Positions 33,293-41,117 of a stretch of 41,117 bases of DNA are shown here, piece by piece; position 1 is the first letter of the stretch; every line of letters starts with the position of its first letter. The notes under the pieces are model-generated. The model worked only from the letters and a program-made list of their open reading frames with translations, had not been told where the DNA came from and ran no database searches. The translations under genes and the position numbers were made by a program. Origin of the DNA: Bradyrhizobium campsiandrae (GTDB lineage: Bacteria > Pseudomonadota > Alphaproteobacteria > Rhizobiales > Xanthobacteraceae); contig NZ_JAANIH010000076.1 in assembly GCF_014529705.1 (NCBI RefSeq), positions 1 to 41,117 of the forward strand, given 5' to 3'.

Positions 33293-34339
33293 TTAACTCA
33301 CCCGCTCTACGCGCGCTGCATCTCCGATCGAGTTGGTCTTACGCCAAGCTGCATCGAGCTTTACCACGAGCCGATCGCTAGCTTCGAGGGTGACGGCCGT
33401 GGCTAGAGTGCTCATATGCTCTGCCGTCCATAGCAGGTGGCTGTCGGACCAGAGTTCTTGTGTCCAAAGGATGGCATTGCATGAGCCCGGCGCGACAAGG
33501 TCCAGGCTCAACTCGCCTGGATAAGGTGTCGTTTGCGTCTCAGCACCGTAGTTGATGTCGGCAACCTGGCTTTCTCTGCTCAGTTTGCGGAATGCGCCGC
33601 GCAGATAGCGGTAACCTCCACTCCCCCACGATGGAGACCATTCGTAGTCAGCGCTGATGCGCGGGCGCGCCATCGTGTGTTGTAACTCCGTGCGTGCCGT
33701 CTCGAACAGCGTCGTCAAGCTAAGCTGATACCGCTTTTCCATATCGGAAATGGTGCGGTGCAGATCATCTAGTTCGGTACCGGCGTCGATACCGGGCCAT
33801 TCACAAGCAACACCGGAATAGCGAACCCGGTCCGGTATGATGATGCAATTCGGCTGACCGAATTGCTCGCGCAAAGCGTAAACAAGCGTTGAGCGAGCCT
33901 CGTCGACAACGAGATGATTCGTATAGACGAAGGCGATGATGGCATCGAAGCCACCATTGAGCGTGTCGCGCGACTGGGTTGTGAGGTCGCCTTCGACGAA
34001 GCGGATCTTGTTTGAAAGACCATTCTCCTCGGCTAGGGCGCGCGCGAGCTCCACGTTCTCGCGATCGATCGCAACGACCTCAGAAGCGCCCGCCTTCGCA
34101 GCGAGGAACGACATGAGCCCGGTGCCACAGCCGGCGTCGAGCACGCGCATCCCGGGTCGGATGAGCCGTTCGATAGCGCGTGCGACGGCCATGGTGCGAT
34201 CGACTCGTGCGAGCAGTCTGACATGCGTAATACTGGAGAACAGCGGGTTGTGAAAGGAATGGGCAGGTTTCGTGGCTGTCGACATCGGCGGAAGTCCGGG
34301 TGCTATGGTTGATTTCACTTTCAGTTCGGGCGTTAGCAT
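33293..34339 (-). CDS. Class I SAM-dependent methyltransferase, PRMT-like
   Basis: A 348-residue methyltransferase. Motif I is VLDAGCGTG (66-74), followed by LMSFLAAKAGASEVVAIDRE, which closely resembles protein arginine methyltransferases. The matching C-terminal beta barrel is suggested by residues 190-340. However, the PRMT double-E loop (SEWMG...E) is not present: the equivalent region reads IIAFVYTNHLVVDE. The protein may therefore modify something other than arginine. The start is uncertain between ATG 34339 and ATG 34285. It stands alone between the thermonuclease gene and a 774-bp stretch that holds a pseudogene. Confidence 0.8.
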   Translation of the reverse strand: MLTPELKVKSTIAPGLPPMSTATKPAHSFHNPLFSSITHVRLLARVDRTMAVARAIERLIRPGMRVLDAGCGTGLMSFLAAKAGASEVVAIDRENVELARALAEENGLSNKIRFVEGDLTTQSRDTLNGGFDAIIAFVYTNHLVVDEARSTLVYALREQFGQPNCIIIPDRVRYSGVACEWPGIDAGTELDDLHRTISDMEKRYQLSLTTLFETARTELQHTMARPRISADYEWSPSWGSGGYRYLRGAFRKLSRESQVADINYGAETQTTPYPGELSLDLVAPGSCNAILWTQELWSDSHLLWTAEHMSTLATAVTLEASDRLVVKLDAAWRKTNSIGDAARVERVS

Positions 34340-34680
34340 CGTCTCGGAGACAGACGCTAAGCCGAAATTCTCACGACGTTGCCGGCGGGAAGATCAGTAC
34401 CGGCGACTCAAATCATAAAGTTTCAATCGTGTGAGCAGCTCGGGGGCGCGGCGTCTGGAACTGGTCGTCCGGCTCCGCTCGAGATTCTTTCGCCCGTTCA
34501 TAGGCTATTGCTATCTTAAGATGTGTCAACGACATTCGCTGCCTATGCTCCTAAGTCGATTCATCCCGCCGTCGGAATGGCCCCCGGCGTGGAGCGGAAC
34601 TTAGAAAGTGGCGGATCAGAAGTTCGCCAAACGGGTGCTGCGAATATGGGGGCGACCACGATCTTGGACGCCATCTCCGA

Positions 34681-34872
34681 TGGTTTGCCGCGCAGCCGGA
34701 TATCACGGCCGCGACCACCCTTAGAGGAGGCGAATGCGCGATTCACGTCACCAACCGGGCCGAATCAATCGGCGGCTTCGTATTGTATGACTGTATTCCC
34801 ACGCTGAACGAAGACATTGCGATCTCTACAGCCACGTTTCGCTCGCCACCACAAATGGTCGTGGGCCGCTGA
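34681..34872 (+). pseudogene. Decayed L,D-transpeptidase (YkuD) remnant
   Basis: In the frame of 34708-34818 the DNA reads AATTLRGGECAIHVTN, then GGFVLYDCIPTLNEDI, which parallels the intact gene at 31981 (AAMTLAGGEYAIHGTN, GGFVSYGCIRMLNDDI). After 34818 one base is missing and the frame shifts: DLYSHVSLAT follows where the intact gene has DLYSRVSVGT. A second shift near 34851 restores an ending MVVGR-stop against KVVVTR-stop. The N-terminal two thirds are not readable in any frame. The Arg after the catalytic Cys is also lost. The rest of the 774-bp stretch 34340-35113 shows no gene I can see. Confidence 0.75.
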
Positions 34873-35113
34873 CGGAATTGATGCCGCGCGGCTTGCTGTT
34901 TGCGGCGCATCCACGCGCGGAACGACGCTGTCATCGCCGTCACCAGCCTCGTTTCGGGCGATCACGGCTGGCTGAAAGAGCGCGACCCCGTAATTCTACC
35001 ACCAGATGTAATACTCTTCCGTGCCTACTTTGCATAAAACTGCAACTCGTTTACGCGAATTTCAATTTTTGGTTGCCAACTGCCGAGGGTATTTGCTGGG
35101 ACGGGGGTTCACG

Positions 35114-36823
35114 ATGGCATCCTTCAAATTTCGTATCGGTACAAAGCTGGGTATCGTCTCAGTGATCAGCATCCTGCTGGTCGGTGGCATGCTGGTCAAT
35201 CAGGCGCTGGGCAATCGGTCGATTGTCGCATCCAACGGATTGTTGATTCTCAACTATCTCAACAAGGGCAATGCGCAGTCGGCGCAGACAGCGATAGCGC
35301 GGGCGCAGACAACCGCTCTTGAGATCGCGTCCGCGCAGTCAGTCGCGAGAATCGATGAGCTCCTTCAGGTTCTCCGCGCCAACGTGACCAAAGCCGACAC
35401 GGAGATTGATGCCGCGCACGATCGGGCCAAACAACAGTTTACAAAGGATGCCTATCAGGCGGCCCGGCAAGCAGTGGATGCCTATCTGACCAGCGCTATC
35501 GAGCTTGCGGAGGCGCAAAAGCGCGTCATTGGCGCCAACGGAGGGACCGAGGCGGAAGCGGCGAAGGCCCGCGTTGTCAACGAGCGTACGTTCCCGGCGG
35601 CTGCGCAAGTCAACGCTGCCATCGACAAAGGGGTGGACATCGCCAACGACTACGCGGCCAAGCGTAAGAGCCAGGTGCTGGAGGAATTGGATTCTACCGC
35701 CAATTTCGCGCTCATGATCGGCGTCGCCGTCATGTTGACGCTGATCGGTTCCGCGGTCTTCGCGGTCTTGAACATCGCCCGACCGATCCGGCGTATCGGC
35801 GGCGTCCTGCTGCTGCTCGCCGACGGCAACAAGGCCATCGAGATTCCCTTCACGACCCGTGGCGACGAAATTGGCGACAACGCCCGTGCGGCCCGTACCT
35901 TCAAGGACAATCTGATCCGCATCGAGCAGATGGAAGCCGAGCAGAAGGATCTGGAGGCCGCAGCCGCCGCCCGGCGCAAGGATGAGATGATGAAGCTCGC
36001 CGGTGCGTTCGAAGCCGCGGTCGGGAGCATCATCAACTCGGTATCGTCAGCCTCCAAGCAACTCGAATCCGCCGCCGGCACGCTGTCGGGGACGGCAGAG
36101 GAGACGCAGCAACTCTCCGGGATGGTGGCCGCAGCTTCCGAAGAGGCCTCCGCCAATGTCGGCGCTGTGGCTTCCGCCGCAGAAGAGATGAGCACGTCGG
36201 TGGTCGAGATCGGCCGGCAGGTGCACGATTCCAGCCGCATCGCCGGCGAAGCGGTGAGGCAGGCCGAGCGCACCGACGCGCAGATCAACGAATTGCTCAA
36301 GGCTGCGGGCCGGATCGGCGACGTCGTCAAGTTGATCACCGCGATTGCGGAGCAGACCAACCTGCTGGCGCTGAACGCCACAATCGAGGCGGCTCGCGCC
36401 GGCGAGTCCGGCCGCGGCTTCGCCGTGGTCGCGAGCGAGGTCAAGGCCCTCGCGGCACAAACCGCGAAGGCCACGGAGGAAATCGGCGCGCAGATCGCCG
36501 GCATGCAGAGCGCGACGGAAGACTCCGTTGGTGCGATCAAGGAGATCAGCGCCACCATCGCCAGGATCTCGGACATCTCGACGACCATCGCTGCAACCAT
36601 TGAAGAGCAGGGTGCTGCGACGGCCGAGATTGCGCGCAATGTCAACGAGGCGGCGAAGGGAACCGTCGAAGTTGCGGACAAGATCGCTCAGGTCAGCCAG
36701 GGCGCCAGCGCCACCGGCGCTGCGTCCGGACAGGTGCTGTCATCGGCGCGCTCGCTCTCCAGCGAGAGCGGACTCCTGAAAGCCGAGGTCGAGAAGTTCC
36801 TGGAGACGGTGCGAGCGGCCTGA
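35114..36823 (+). CDS. Methyl-accepting chemotaxis protein
   Basis: A 569-residue chemoreceptor. Transmembrane helices lie at about 12-29 and 199-221, flanking a helical sensing domain (30-198) with no family I recognise. A HAMP domain follows (222-275, PIRRIGG...EIPFTTRGDEIGD). The cytoplasmic signalling domain covers about 290-569. Its tip, IAEQTNLLALNATIEAARAG at 411-430, contacts CheA and CheW. Glu/Gln-rich segments around it are candidate methylation sites. The ligand is unknown. I chose ATG 35114 with GGGACGGGGG upstream; an earlier in-frame ATG at 35021 is in low-quality sequence. Confidence 0.96.
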   Translation: MASFKFRIGTKLGIVSVISILLVGGMLVNQALGNRSIVASNGLLILNYLNKGNAQSAQTAIARAQTTALEIASAQSVARIDELLQVLRANVTKADTEIDAAHDRAKQQFTKDAYQAARQAVDAYLTSAIELAEAQKRVIGANGGTEAEAAKARVVNERTFPAAAQVNAAIDKGVDIANDYAAKRKSQVLEELDSTANFALMIGVAVMLTLIGSAVFAVLNIARPIRRIGGVLLLLADGNKAIEIPFTTRGDEIGDNARAARTFKDNLIRIEQMEAEQKDLEAAAAARRKDEMMKLAGAFEAAVGSIINSVSSASKQLESAAGTLSGTAEETQQLSGMVAAASEEASANVGAVASAAEEMSTSVVEIGRQVHDSSRIAGEAVRQAERTDAQINELLKAAGRIGDVVKLITAIAEQTNLLALNATIEAARAGESGRGFAVVASEVKALAAQTAKATEEIGAQIAGMQSATEDSVGAIKEISATIARISDISTTIAATIEEQGAATAEIARNVNEAAKGTVEVADKIAQVSQGASATGAASGQVLSSARSLSSESGLLKAEVEKFLETVRAA

Positions 36824-36892
36824 TTTGATTTGCGGCGAAGCGGCGAGCGTCGCGTCGATGCTCGCCCGTCGCAACCCCGGTAAGTCCCGGGT

Positions 36893-36920
36893 TTGACGGC
36901 AATAGGAAAACAACTATAGG
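36893..36920 (+). promoter_or_regulatory. Sigma-70-type promoter for the sulfotransferase operon
   Basis: TTGACG at 36893-36898 and TATAGG at 36915-36920 are 16 bp apart, about 62 bp before the start codon at 36983. Confidence 0.5.
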
Positions 36921-36982
36921 TAGATCGAGCCTGAAAAGCGCGATCGTCGTCGCCGGCGGTATCTGTTCCAGGGAGCCCCGAC

Positions 36983-38002
36983 ATGAACAACAAACAGGTC
37001 TTCGCCGATTCCCTGCAACGAATGGCCGATCTGATACGCCAGCAGCACTGCTCGCTCGACGTCATGCCGCTCTCGCCCGTTGGCAAATTCCAAACCAGAA
37101 CAGTCAGTCTCGAGACTTTGATGCGGGAAGTCACCGAGTGCCTTTCCGCAAGTTTTCGGCAGCGGCCGGCGCAGGATTTTCCGATGCTGCATTTTGCATG
37201 GGGAAAATGCCGCGTCGGGTCGACGGCGCTGACCAACCTGTTTGGCACGATGGGAATGCCCTCATACTACCAGCCGGTGAAGGCCATCCTGCGCGATGCA
37301 ATGGTGGGCAACTCATTGACACCTTGGATCGTGCCATCGGCAAGCAATAGCCCGAATATCTTCAGCAAGGAGACGATGGGCCCCTATGTGCTCGCGGAAA
37401 GTCTGTTCAATCCCCTACGGATATTGATTGATGCGGGCTATCCACGACACCGGCTCCATTGCATCATGCTCGATCGCGAACCGGCAAGTTCACTGGCGTC
37501 GTGGATCGAAAAATGGTCGGACCGCGCTTCTGAAAAAACGCTGGTCCACAATTACGTTGCCGCCGCGCTCAACGCCGTGCGGGTGGAGACTTATGCCGGG
37601 CGACACGGCATTCCGGTCACTCGTTACGTGTATGAAGTGAGCAAGGAGCCCGTATCGTCGGTGCGCATCCTCTTCGATCGGCTCGGTCTTTCGAACAGCT
37701 TTGCCGAAAAGGCGGTGACGTGCTGGCGGGAGAAAGGACCGGACCAAGCGGACAACGCACGAGTTATATGGCCCAGCGAGGCGATTATTTACGACGTCCC
37801 CAATCTGCATACCTCCGATACAGCCTACCGCTACCAACGCCGCGCGACGTCCTCGCTGAGCCAGCCGATGCTGGACGCCCTTGAGTGTTGCGGCGTCAAT
37901 GACGTCTATCGCGCTTCGGTCGACGCCTGCATCCGCGACCTCTCGCTGGATACCGCTACCGCCGCGCGCCTGTTCGGCGATTGCCTGGGCACCGCCGCAT
38001 GA
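36983..38002 (+). CDS. Sulfotransferase-like protein, probably PAPS-dependent
   Basis: A 339-residue protein. Near residues 75-87 it has KCRVGSTALTNLF, which fits the 5'-phosphosulfate-binding loop of sulfotransferases (basic residue, then GSTxL). LLDREPASSLASWIEKW-like sequence at about 155-172 fits the second, 3'-phosphate-binding half. Overall similarity to known families (NodH, NoeE, heparan enzymes) is weak, so the acceptor is unknown. Its TGA overlaps the ATG of cysD (ATGA at 37999-38002), so it is translated together with the enzymes that make PAPS. That coupling is the main argument that it uses PAPS. A promoter-like pair lies 62 bp upstream. No nod box is visible. Confidence 0.75.
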   Translation: MNNKQVFADSLQRMADLIRQQHCSLDVMPLSPVGKFQTRTVSLETLMREVTECLSASFRQRPAQDFPMLHFAWGKCRVGSTALTNLFGTMGMPSYYQPVKAILRDAMVGNSLTPWIVPSASNSPNIFSKETMGPYVLAESLFNPLRILIDAGYPRHRLHCIMLDREPASSLASWIEKWSDRASEKTLVHNYVAAALNAVRVETYAGRHGIPVTRYVYEVSKEPVSSVRILFDRLGLSNSFAEKAVTCWREKGPDQADNARVIWPSEAIIYDVPNLHTSDTAYRYQRRATSSLSQPMLDALECCGVNDVYRASVDACIRDLSLDTATAARLFGDCLGTAA

Positions 38003-38973
38003 CCGGGCAGACCGCGCCCACAACGGTGGCGACCGTGACACGCGCCGCGCCGGACGGCGCTGCCCTGCGCCACGGTGCCACCAGCCATCTTCAACGCCTC
38101 GAAGCAGAAAGCATTCACATCCTGCGCGAGACGGCAGCCGAGTTCCGCAAGCCAGTGATGCTCTACTCGATCGGCAAAGATTCATCGGTGCTGCTGCATC
38201 TGGCGATGAAGGCATTTCATCCCGGCAGGCCGCCGTTTCCACTGCTGCATGTCGACACGACCTGGAAATTCCGCGAGATGGTCGCCTTTCGCGACCGCCG
38301 CGCCCGCGAGCTCGGCCTCGATCTGATCGTCCACACCAACCGCGACGGATTGGGGCAGGGCATCACTCCCTTCACCCACGGCTCGGCCCGCTACACCGAC
38401 GTGATGAAGACACAGGCGTTGCGGCAGGCGCTGGACCTCCACGGCTTCGACGCCGCGATCGGCGGCGCGCGGCGCGACGAGGAGAAGTCGCGCGCCAAGG
38501 AGCGCGTGTTCTCACATCGGAGCGCGGCGCATCGCTGGGATCCGAAGAACCAGCGGCCGGAGCTGTGGAGCCTGTACAACACGATGCTCGCGCCCGGCGA
38601 AAGCATGCGGGTGTTTCCGCTGTCGAACTGGACCGAGCTCGACGTCTGGGACTACATCCTGCTCGAGGACATCCCGATCGTCCCGCTCTATCTGGCGGCA
38701 AAGCGCCCGGTGGTCGAGCGCGACGGCACGCTGATCATGGTCGACGACGACCGCATGCCGCTGCTTTCAGGTGAAGAGCCGCGCTGGCGCTCCGTCAGGT
38801 TTCGCACCCTCGGCTGTTACCCGCTCAGCGGCGCCACGATCTCGACGGCGGCAACACTGCCGGAGATCGTCCGCGAGATGATGGCCTCGCGCACCTCCGA
38901 GCGGCAGGGACGCATGATCGACCGCGACAGCCCCGCGTCGATGGAGCGCAAGAAGGCGGAAGGTTACTTCTGA
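37999..38973 (+). CDS. cysD: Sulfate adenylyltransferase subunit 2 (CysD/NodP type)
   Basis: A 324-residue CysD, the catalytic subunit of ATP sulfurylase; with CysN it converts sulfate and ATP to APS. The PP-loop is YSIGKDSSVLLHL (56-68), with FPLLHVDTTWKF, GGARRDEEKSRAKER and PLSNWTELDVWDY as family marks. The start is ATG 37999, overlapping the upstream stop by 4 bp; the stop at 38973 overlaps the cysNC start by one base (TGATG). Sequence is close to cysteine-biosynthetic CysD and also to NodP, so it could serve assimilation, sulfation or both. Confidence 0.96.
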   Translation: MTGQTAPTTVATVTRAAPDGAALRHGATSHLQRLEAESIHILRETAAEFRKPVMLYSIGKDSSVLLHLAMKAFHPGRPPFPLLHVDTTWKFREMVAFRDRRARELGLDLIVHTNRDGLGQGITPFTHGSARYTDVMKTQALRQALDLHGFDAAIGGARRDEEKSRAKERVFSHRSAAHRWDPKNQRPELWSLYNTMLAPGESMRVFPLSNWTELDVWDYILLEDIPIVPLYLAAKRPVVERDGTLIMVDDDRMPLLSGEEPRWRSVRFRTLGCYPLSGATISTAATLPEIVREMMASRTSERQGRMIDRDSPASMERKKAEGYF

Positions 38974-40868
38974 TGTCCTATCACGAGGCCCCCACCATCG
39001 CCGCGTCCGATGCGCCACGGCTGGACCGGGACGATCGCCCGACGTTGCGTTTCGTCACCTGCGGCAGCGTCGACGACGGCAAGAGCACGCTGGTCGGTCG
39101 CCTGCTCTACGATTCCAAGACGCTGCTCGACGACCAGCTCGACGCGCTGGCCTCGGAGAGCAAGACCTCAGGCACCACCGGCGGCGATCTCGATTTCGCG
39201 CTGCTGGTGGACGGCTTGCAGGCCGAGCGCGAGCAGGGCATCACCATCGACGTCGCCTACCGGTTCTTCGCAACGAAGCTGCGCCGCTTCATCGTCGCCG
39301 ACACGCCGGGACACACGCAATATACCCGCAACATGGCGACCGGCGCCTCCAACGCCGACCTCGCCGTCGTCCTGGTCGACGCGCGCAAGGGCGTCATCAC
39401 GCAGACCCGGCGCCACAGCCACATCCTGTCGCTGCTCGGCGTCCGCCACGTCGTGCTCGCCGTGAACAAGATGGATCTGATCGGGTTCGACGGGGACCGT
39501 TTCGCGGCCATCACCGCCGAATATCTGACCCTGGCCGGCCAGCTCGGCATCTCCCAGGTGCAGTGCATTCCGGTCGTGGCGCCCGATGGCGACAACATCG
39601 CGCTCGCGAGCACGCGCATGCCCTGGTACACCGGGCCGACCGTCACGGCCTATCTGGAGTCGGTCGACGTTGCCGGCGACATTTCGGAGCGGCCGTTCCG
39701 GCTGCCGGTGCAATGGGTCAACCGCCCCCACGCGGAGTTTCGCGGCTTCTGCGGACGGATCGCCAGCGGGGCGATTGCAATCGGCGAGGCCGTCACCGTG
39801 CGGCCATCCGGCCGTCGCGCGCACATCGCGCGCATTCTCACACCCGGCGGCGAGCGCGATCGGGCCGCAGCCGGCGAATCGGTGACGCTCACATTGACCG
39901 ACGAGATCGATGTCAGCCGCGGCGACGTGCTGACAGCGGGAGCAGCACCGCTCGTCTCGGATCAGCTGGCGGCGCATCTCGTCTGGTTCGACGAGGAGGC
40001 CATGGCGCCGGGCCGGCGCTACGTGCTGAAATGCGGCACCGCCTCATCGGGCGCGGTGATCACATCGCTCAAGCATCGCGTCGCCATCGACACCATGGCG
40101 CAGGAGAGCGCGACCACGCTCGATGCCAACCAGATCGGCTATATCAATCTCAGCCTCGATCGCGCCCTGGTGTTCGAGGCCTACCGTGACGACCGGCAGA
40201 TGGGCAGCTTCATTCTCGTCGACCCGATCAGCCATCGCACGGCTGCGGCGGGAATGATCGACCTGTCACTCCGCCGCGCCACCAACGTTCACTGGCAGCA
40301 GCTTGCCGTCGACAAATCCGTGCGCGCGCGGCTCAAGCAGCAGCGGCCCTGCGTGCTCTGGTTCACGGGGCTGAGCGGTGCCGGCAAGTCGACCATCGCT
40401 GACCTCGTCGACCGGCGGCTGGCCGAGCTCGGACGTCATGCAACGTTGCTCGACGGCGACAATCTCCGCCACGGCATCAGCCGTGACCTCGGCTTTTCCA
40501 GCGCGGAGAGGACCGAGAACGTCCGGCGCGTCGCCGAGGTCGCGGCGCTGTTCGTCGACGCCGGCATGATCGCGCTGGTCGCGCTGATCTCACCCTTCCG
40601 CAGCGAACGCGAGACGGCGCGGCACCGTGTCGAGGCGGGGGAGTTCGTCGAGATCCATGTCGCAACGCCGCTCGCCGAATGCGAGCGGCGCGACGCCAAA
40701 GGGCTCTACCGCAAGGCGCGGGCGGGCGAGTTGCCTGATTTCACCGGCATTGATCATCCCTATGAGTTGCCGCAGGCGCCCGAGATCACGATCGACACGT
40801 CGGAAATGACCCCCGAGGAGGGGTGCGAGCGCATCATCCGCTATTTGCAGGAGCACCACTATCTGTAG
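38973..40868 (+). CDS. cysNC: Bifunctional sulfate adenylyltransferase subunit 1 / APS kinase (CysNC, NodQ type)
   Basis: A 631-residue fusion. The CysN GTPase (about 1-440) has G1 GSVDDGKST (31-39), G3 DTPGH (110-114) and G4 NKMD (165-168); GTP hydrolysis drives APS formation by CysD. The CysC APS kinase (about 455-631) has Walker A GLSGAGKST (466-474), then LDGDNLRHG and DLGFSSAERTENVRRV, and makes PAPS from APS. The same fusion is called NodQ in nodulation operons. The start overlaps the cysD stop by one base. A 16-bp tandem duplication spans its stop codon, followed by a GC-rich hairpin. Confidence 0.96.
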   Translation: MSYHEAPTIAASDAPRLDRDDRPTLRFVTCGSVDDGKSTLVGRLLYDSKTLLDDQLDALASESKTSGTTGGDLDFALLVDGLQAEREQGITIDVAYRFFATKLRRFIVADTPGHTQYTRNMATGASNADLAVVLVDARKGVITQTRRHSHILSLLGVRHVVLAVNKMDLIGFDGDRFAAITAEYLTLAGQLGISQVQCIPVVAPDGDNIALASTRMPWYTGPTVTAYLESVDVAGDISERPFRLPVQWVNRPHAEFRGFCGRIASGAIAIGEAVTVRPSGRRAHIARILTPGGERDRAAAGESVTLTLTDEIDVSRGDVLTAGAAPLVSDQLAAHLVWFDEEAMAPGRRYVLKCGTASSGAVITSLKHRVAIDTMAQESATTLDANQIGYINLSLDRALVFEAYRDDRQMGSFILVDPISHRTAAAGMIDLSLRRATNVHWQQLAVDKSVRARLKQQRPCVLWFTGLSGAGKSTIADLVDRRLAELGRHATLLDGDNLRHGISRDLGFSSAERTENVRRVAEVAALFVDAGMIALVALISPFRSERETARHRVEAGEFVEIHVATPLAECERRDAKGLYRKARAGELPDFTGIDHPYELPQAPEITIDTSEMTPEEGCERIIRYLQEHHYL

Positions 40869-40894
40869 GGATCTTTATCTGTATGGATCTTTAG
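40863..40894. repeat. Two tandem 16-bp units spanning the cysNC stop codon
   Basis: CTGTAGGGATCTTTAT at 40863 is followed directly by CTGTATGGATCTTTAG at 40879, with two mismatches. The TAG stop of cysNC (40866-40868) is in the first unit. Confidence 0.75.
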
Positions 40895-40912
40895 GGGCCG
40901 GTGGTCCGGCCC
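40895..40912. terminator. GC-rich hairpin between cysNC and the SDHAF4-like gene
   Basis: GGGCCGG and CCGGCCC form a 7-bp stem with a TGGT loop between two convergent genes. No T-tract follows on either strand. Confidence 0.4.
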
Positions 40913-40933
40913 GGAGAGAGGCCGCCCCCCCCC

Positions 40934-41117
40934 TTAAAAATCGGAGGCGATGCCCTTACGCTCCCAATCGCCGTAGCGCGTCGGTTCGGGTCCCTTCGGC
41001 CCCTGCAATTCTTTCGGAGCCCTGCCATCACCCCCGGCATTGGCCGCAGCGGCTTGCCGGCGTGCCTCGGCCTCAGCCAGCGCACGCTGGGCGGCCGGCG
41101 GGAGGGGCTTGCGGTCG
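40934..41117 (-). CDS. DUF1674 / SDHAF4-like protein (partial, 5' end outside the window)
   Basis: The last 60 residues of a small protein, with its start beyond the window. It ends with PTRYGDWERKGIASDF, which matches the C-terminal mark of DUF1674, the bacterial relatives of succinate dehydrogenase assembly factor 4 (RYGDWE.KGR.SDF). In mitochondria SDHAF4 binds flavinylated SdhA before complex II assembly. The part before it is Ala/Arg-rich (AQRALAEAEARRQAAAANAG), as in other alphaproteobacterial members. It is convergent with cysNC, 65 bp away. The gene is too short to judge beyond this. Confidence 0.85.
   Translation of the reverse strand, partial: DRKPLPPAAQRALAEAEARRQAAAANAGGDGRAPKELQGPKGPEPTRYGDWERKGIASDF

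Noticed and set aside
36824..36982. A nod box in front of the sulfotransferase gene was sought.
   Set aside because: No sequence resembling the conserved nod box repeats was found; only a sigma-70-type pair is visible.

Overview
The window reads as a chromosomal segment of a high-GC alphaproteobacterium of the Rhizobiales, most probably Bradyrhizobium or a close relative. Grounds: the strongly GC-biased third codon positions, the protein families (DUF393, DUF2269, DUF1674/SDHAF4, an alphaproteobacterial Mic60 next to hemD and hemY, a fused CysN-CysC), a consensus CtrA box, and several palindromic intergenic repeats of a style familiar from Bradyrhizobium genomes. The genus is inference; no rRNA or species marker lies in the window.

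Layout. 0.1-3.4 kb: a 28-bp inverted repeat, then a four-gene minus-strand operon (secreted alpha/beta hydrolase, DUF2269 membrane protein, SDR/DoxX fusion, DUF393 DCC-family protein) joined by overlapping stops and starts. 3.6-6.7 kb: housekeeping genes (GNAT acetyltransferase behind a CtrA box, ppa, then yggT-like, DUF167 and folD on the minus strand). 6.9-16.7 kb: tRNA-Ala(CGC), crotonase, class I glutamine amidotransferase, SDR, TerB-like protein, a class III nucleotide cyclase with a Cys4 N-terminal domain, a cytochrome P450, a Tat-exported esterase and a divergent MFS exporter. 16.8-19.2 kb: a cluster of exported proteins (two small cysteine-repeat proteins, a polysaccharide deacetylase, a small Ala/Pro-rich protein); three CRP-like palindromes lie in its upstream regions. 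19.4-21.3 kb: an islet beside tRNA-Thr(CGU) with an FRG-domain protein of lower GC and different codon use, and a 230-nt run of hairpins ending in a terminator-like stem that may be an undescribed structured RNA.

21.4-29.2 kb is again core: hemD, mic60-like and hemY-like on the minus strand, the divergent tsaD-gpsA-EVE cluster with 2-nt gaps, and a poxvirus-type topoisomerase IB. 29.6-34.3 kb: acetyl-CoA synthetase, an L,D-transpeptidase, a membrane-anchored thermonuclease and a PRMT-like methyltransferase. A frameshifted L,D-transpeptidase remnant sits at 34.7-34.9 kb. 35.1-41.1 kb: a methyl-accepting chemotaxis protein, then a sulfotransferase-like gene translationally coupled to cysD and cysNC, and the 3' part of an SDHAF4-like gene running off the window.

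How the genes work together. The clearest functional unit is 36,983-40,868: CysD and CysNC activate sulfate to PAPS, and the first gene looks like a PAPS-dependent sulfotransferase, so the operon could both make the donor and use it. HemD supplies uroporphyrinogen III for tetrapyrroles, while the Mic60 homologue belongs to intracytoplasmic membrane shaping. The best leads for something undescribed are the sulfotransferase-cysD-cysNC module, the FRG gene with the hairpin-rich RNA candidate, and the shared CRP-like operators at 17.5 and 19.2 kb.
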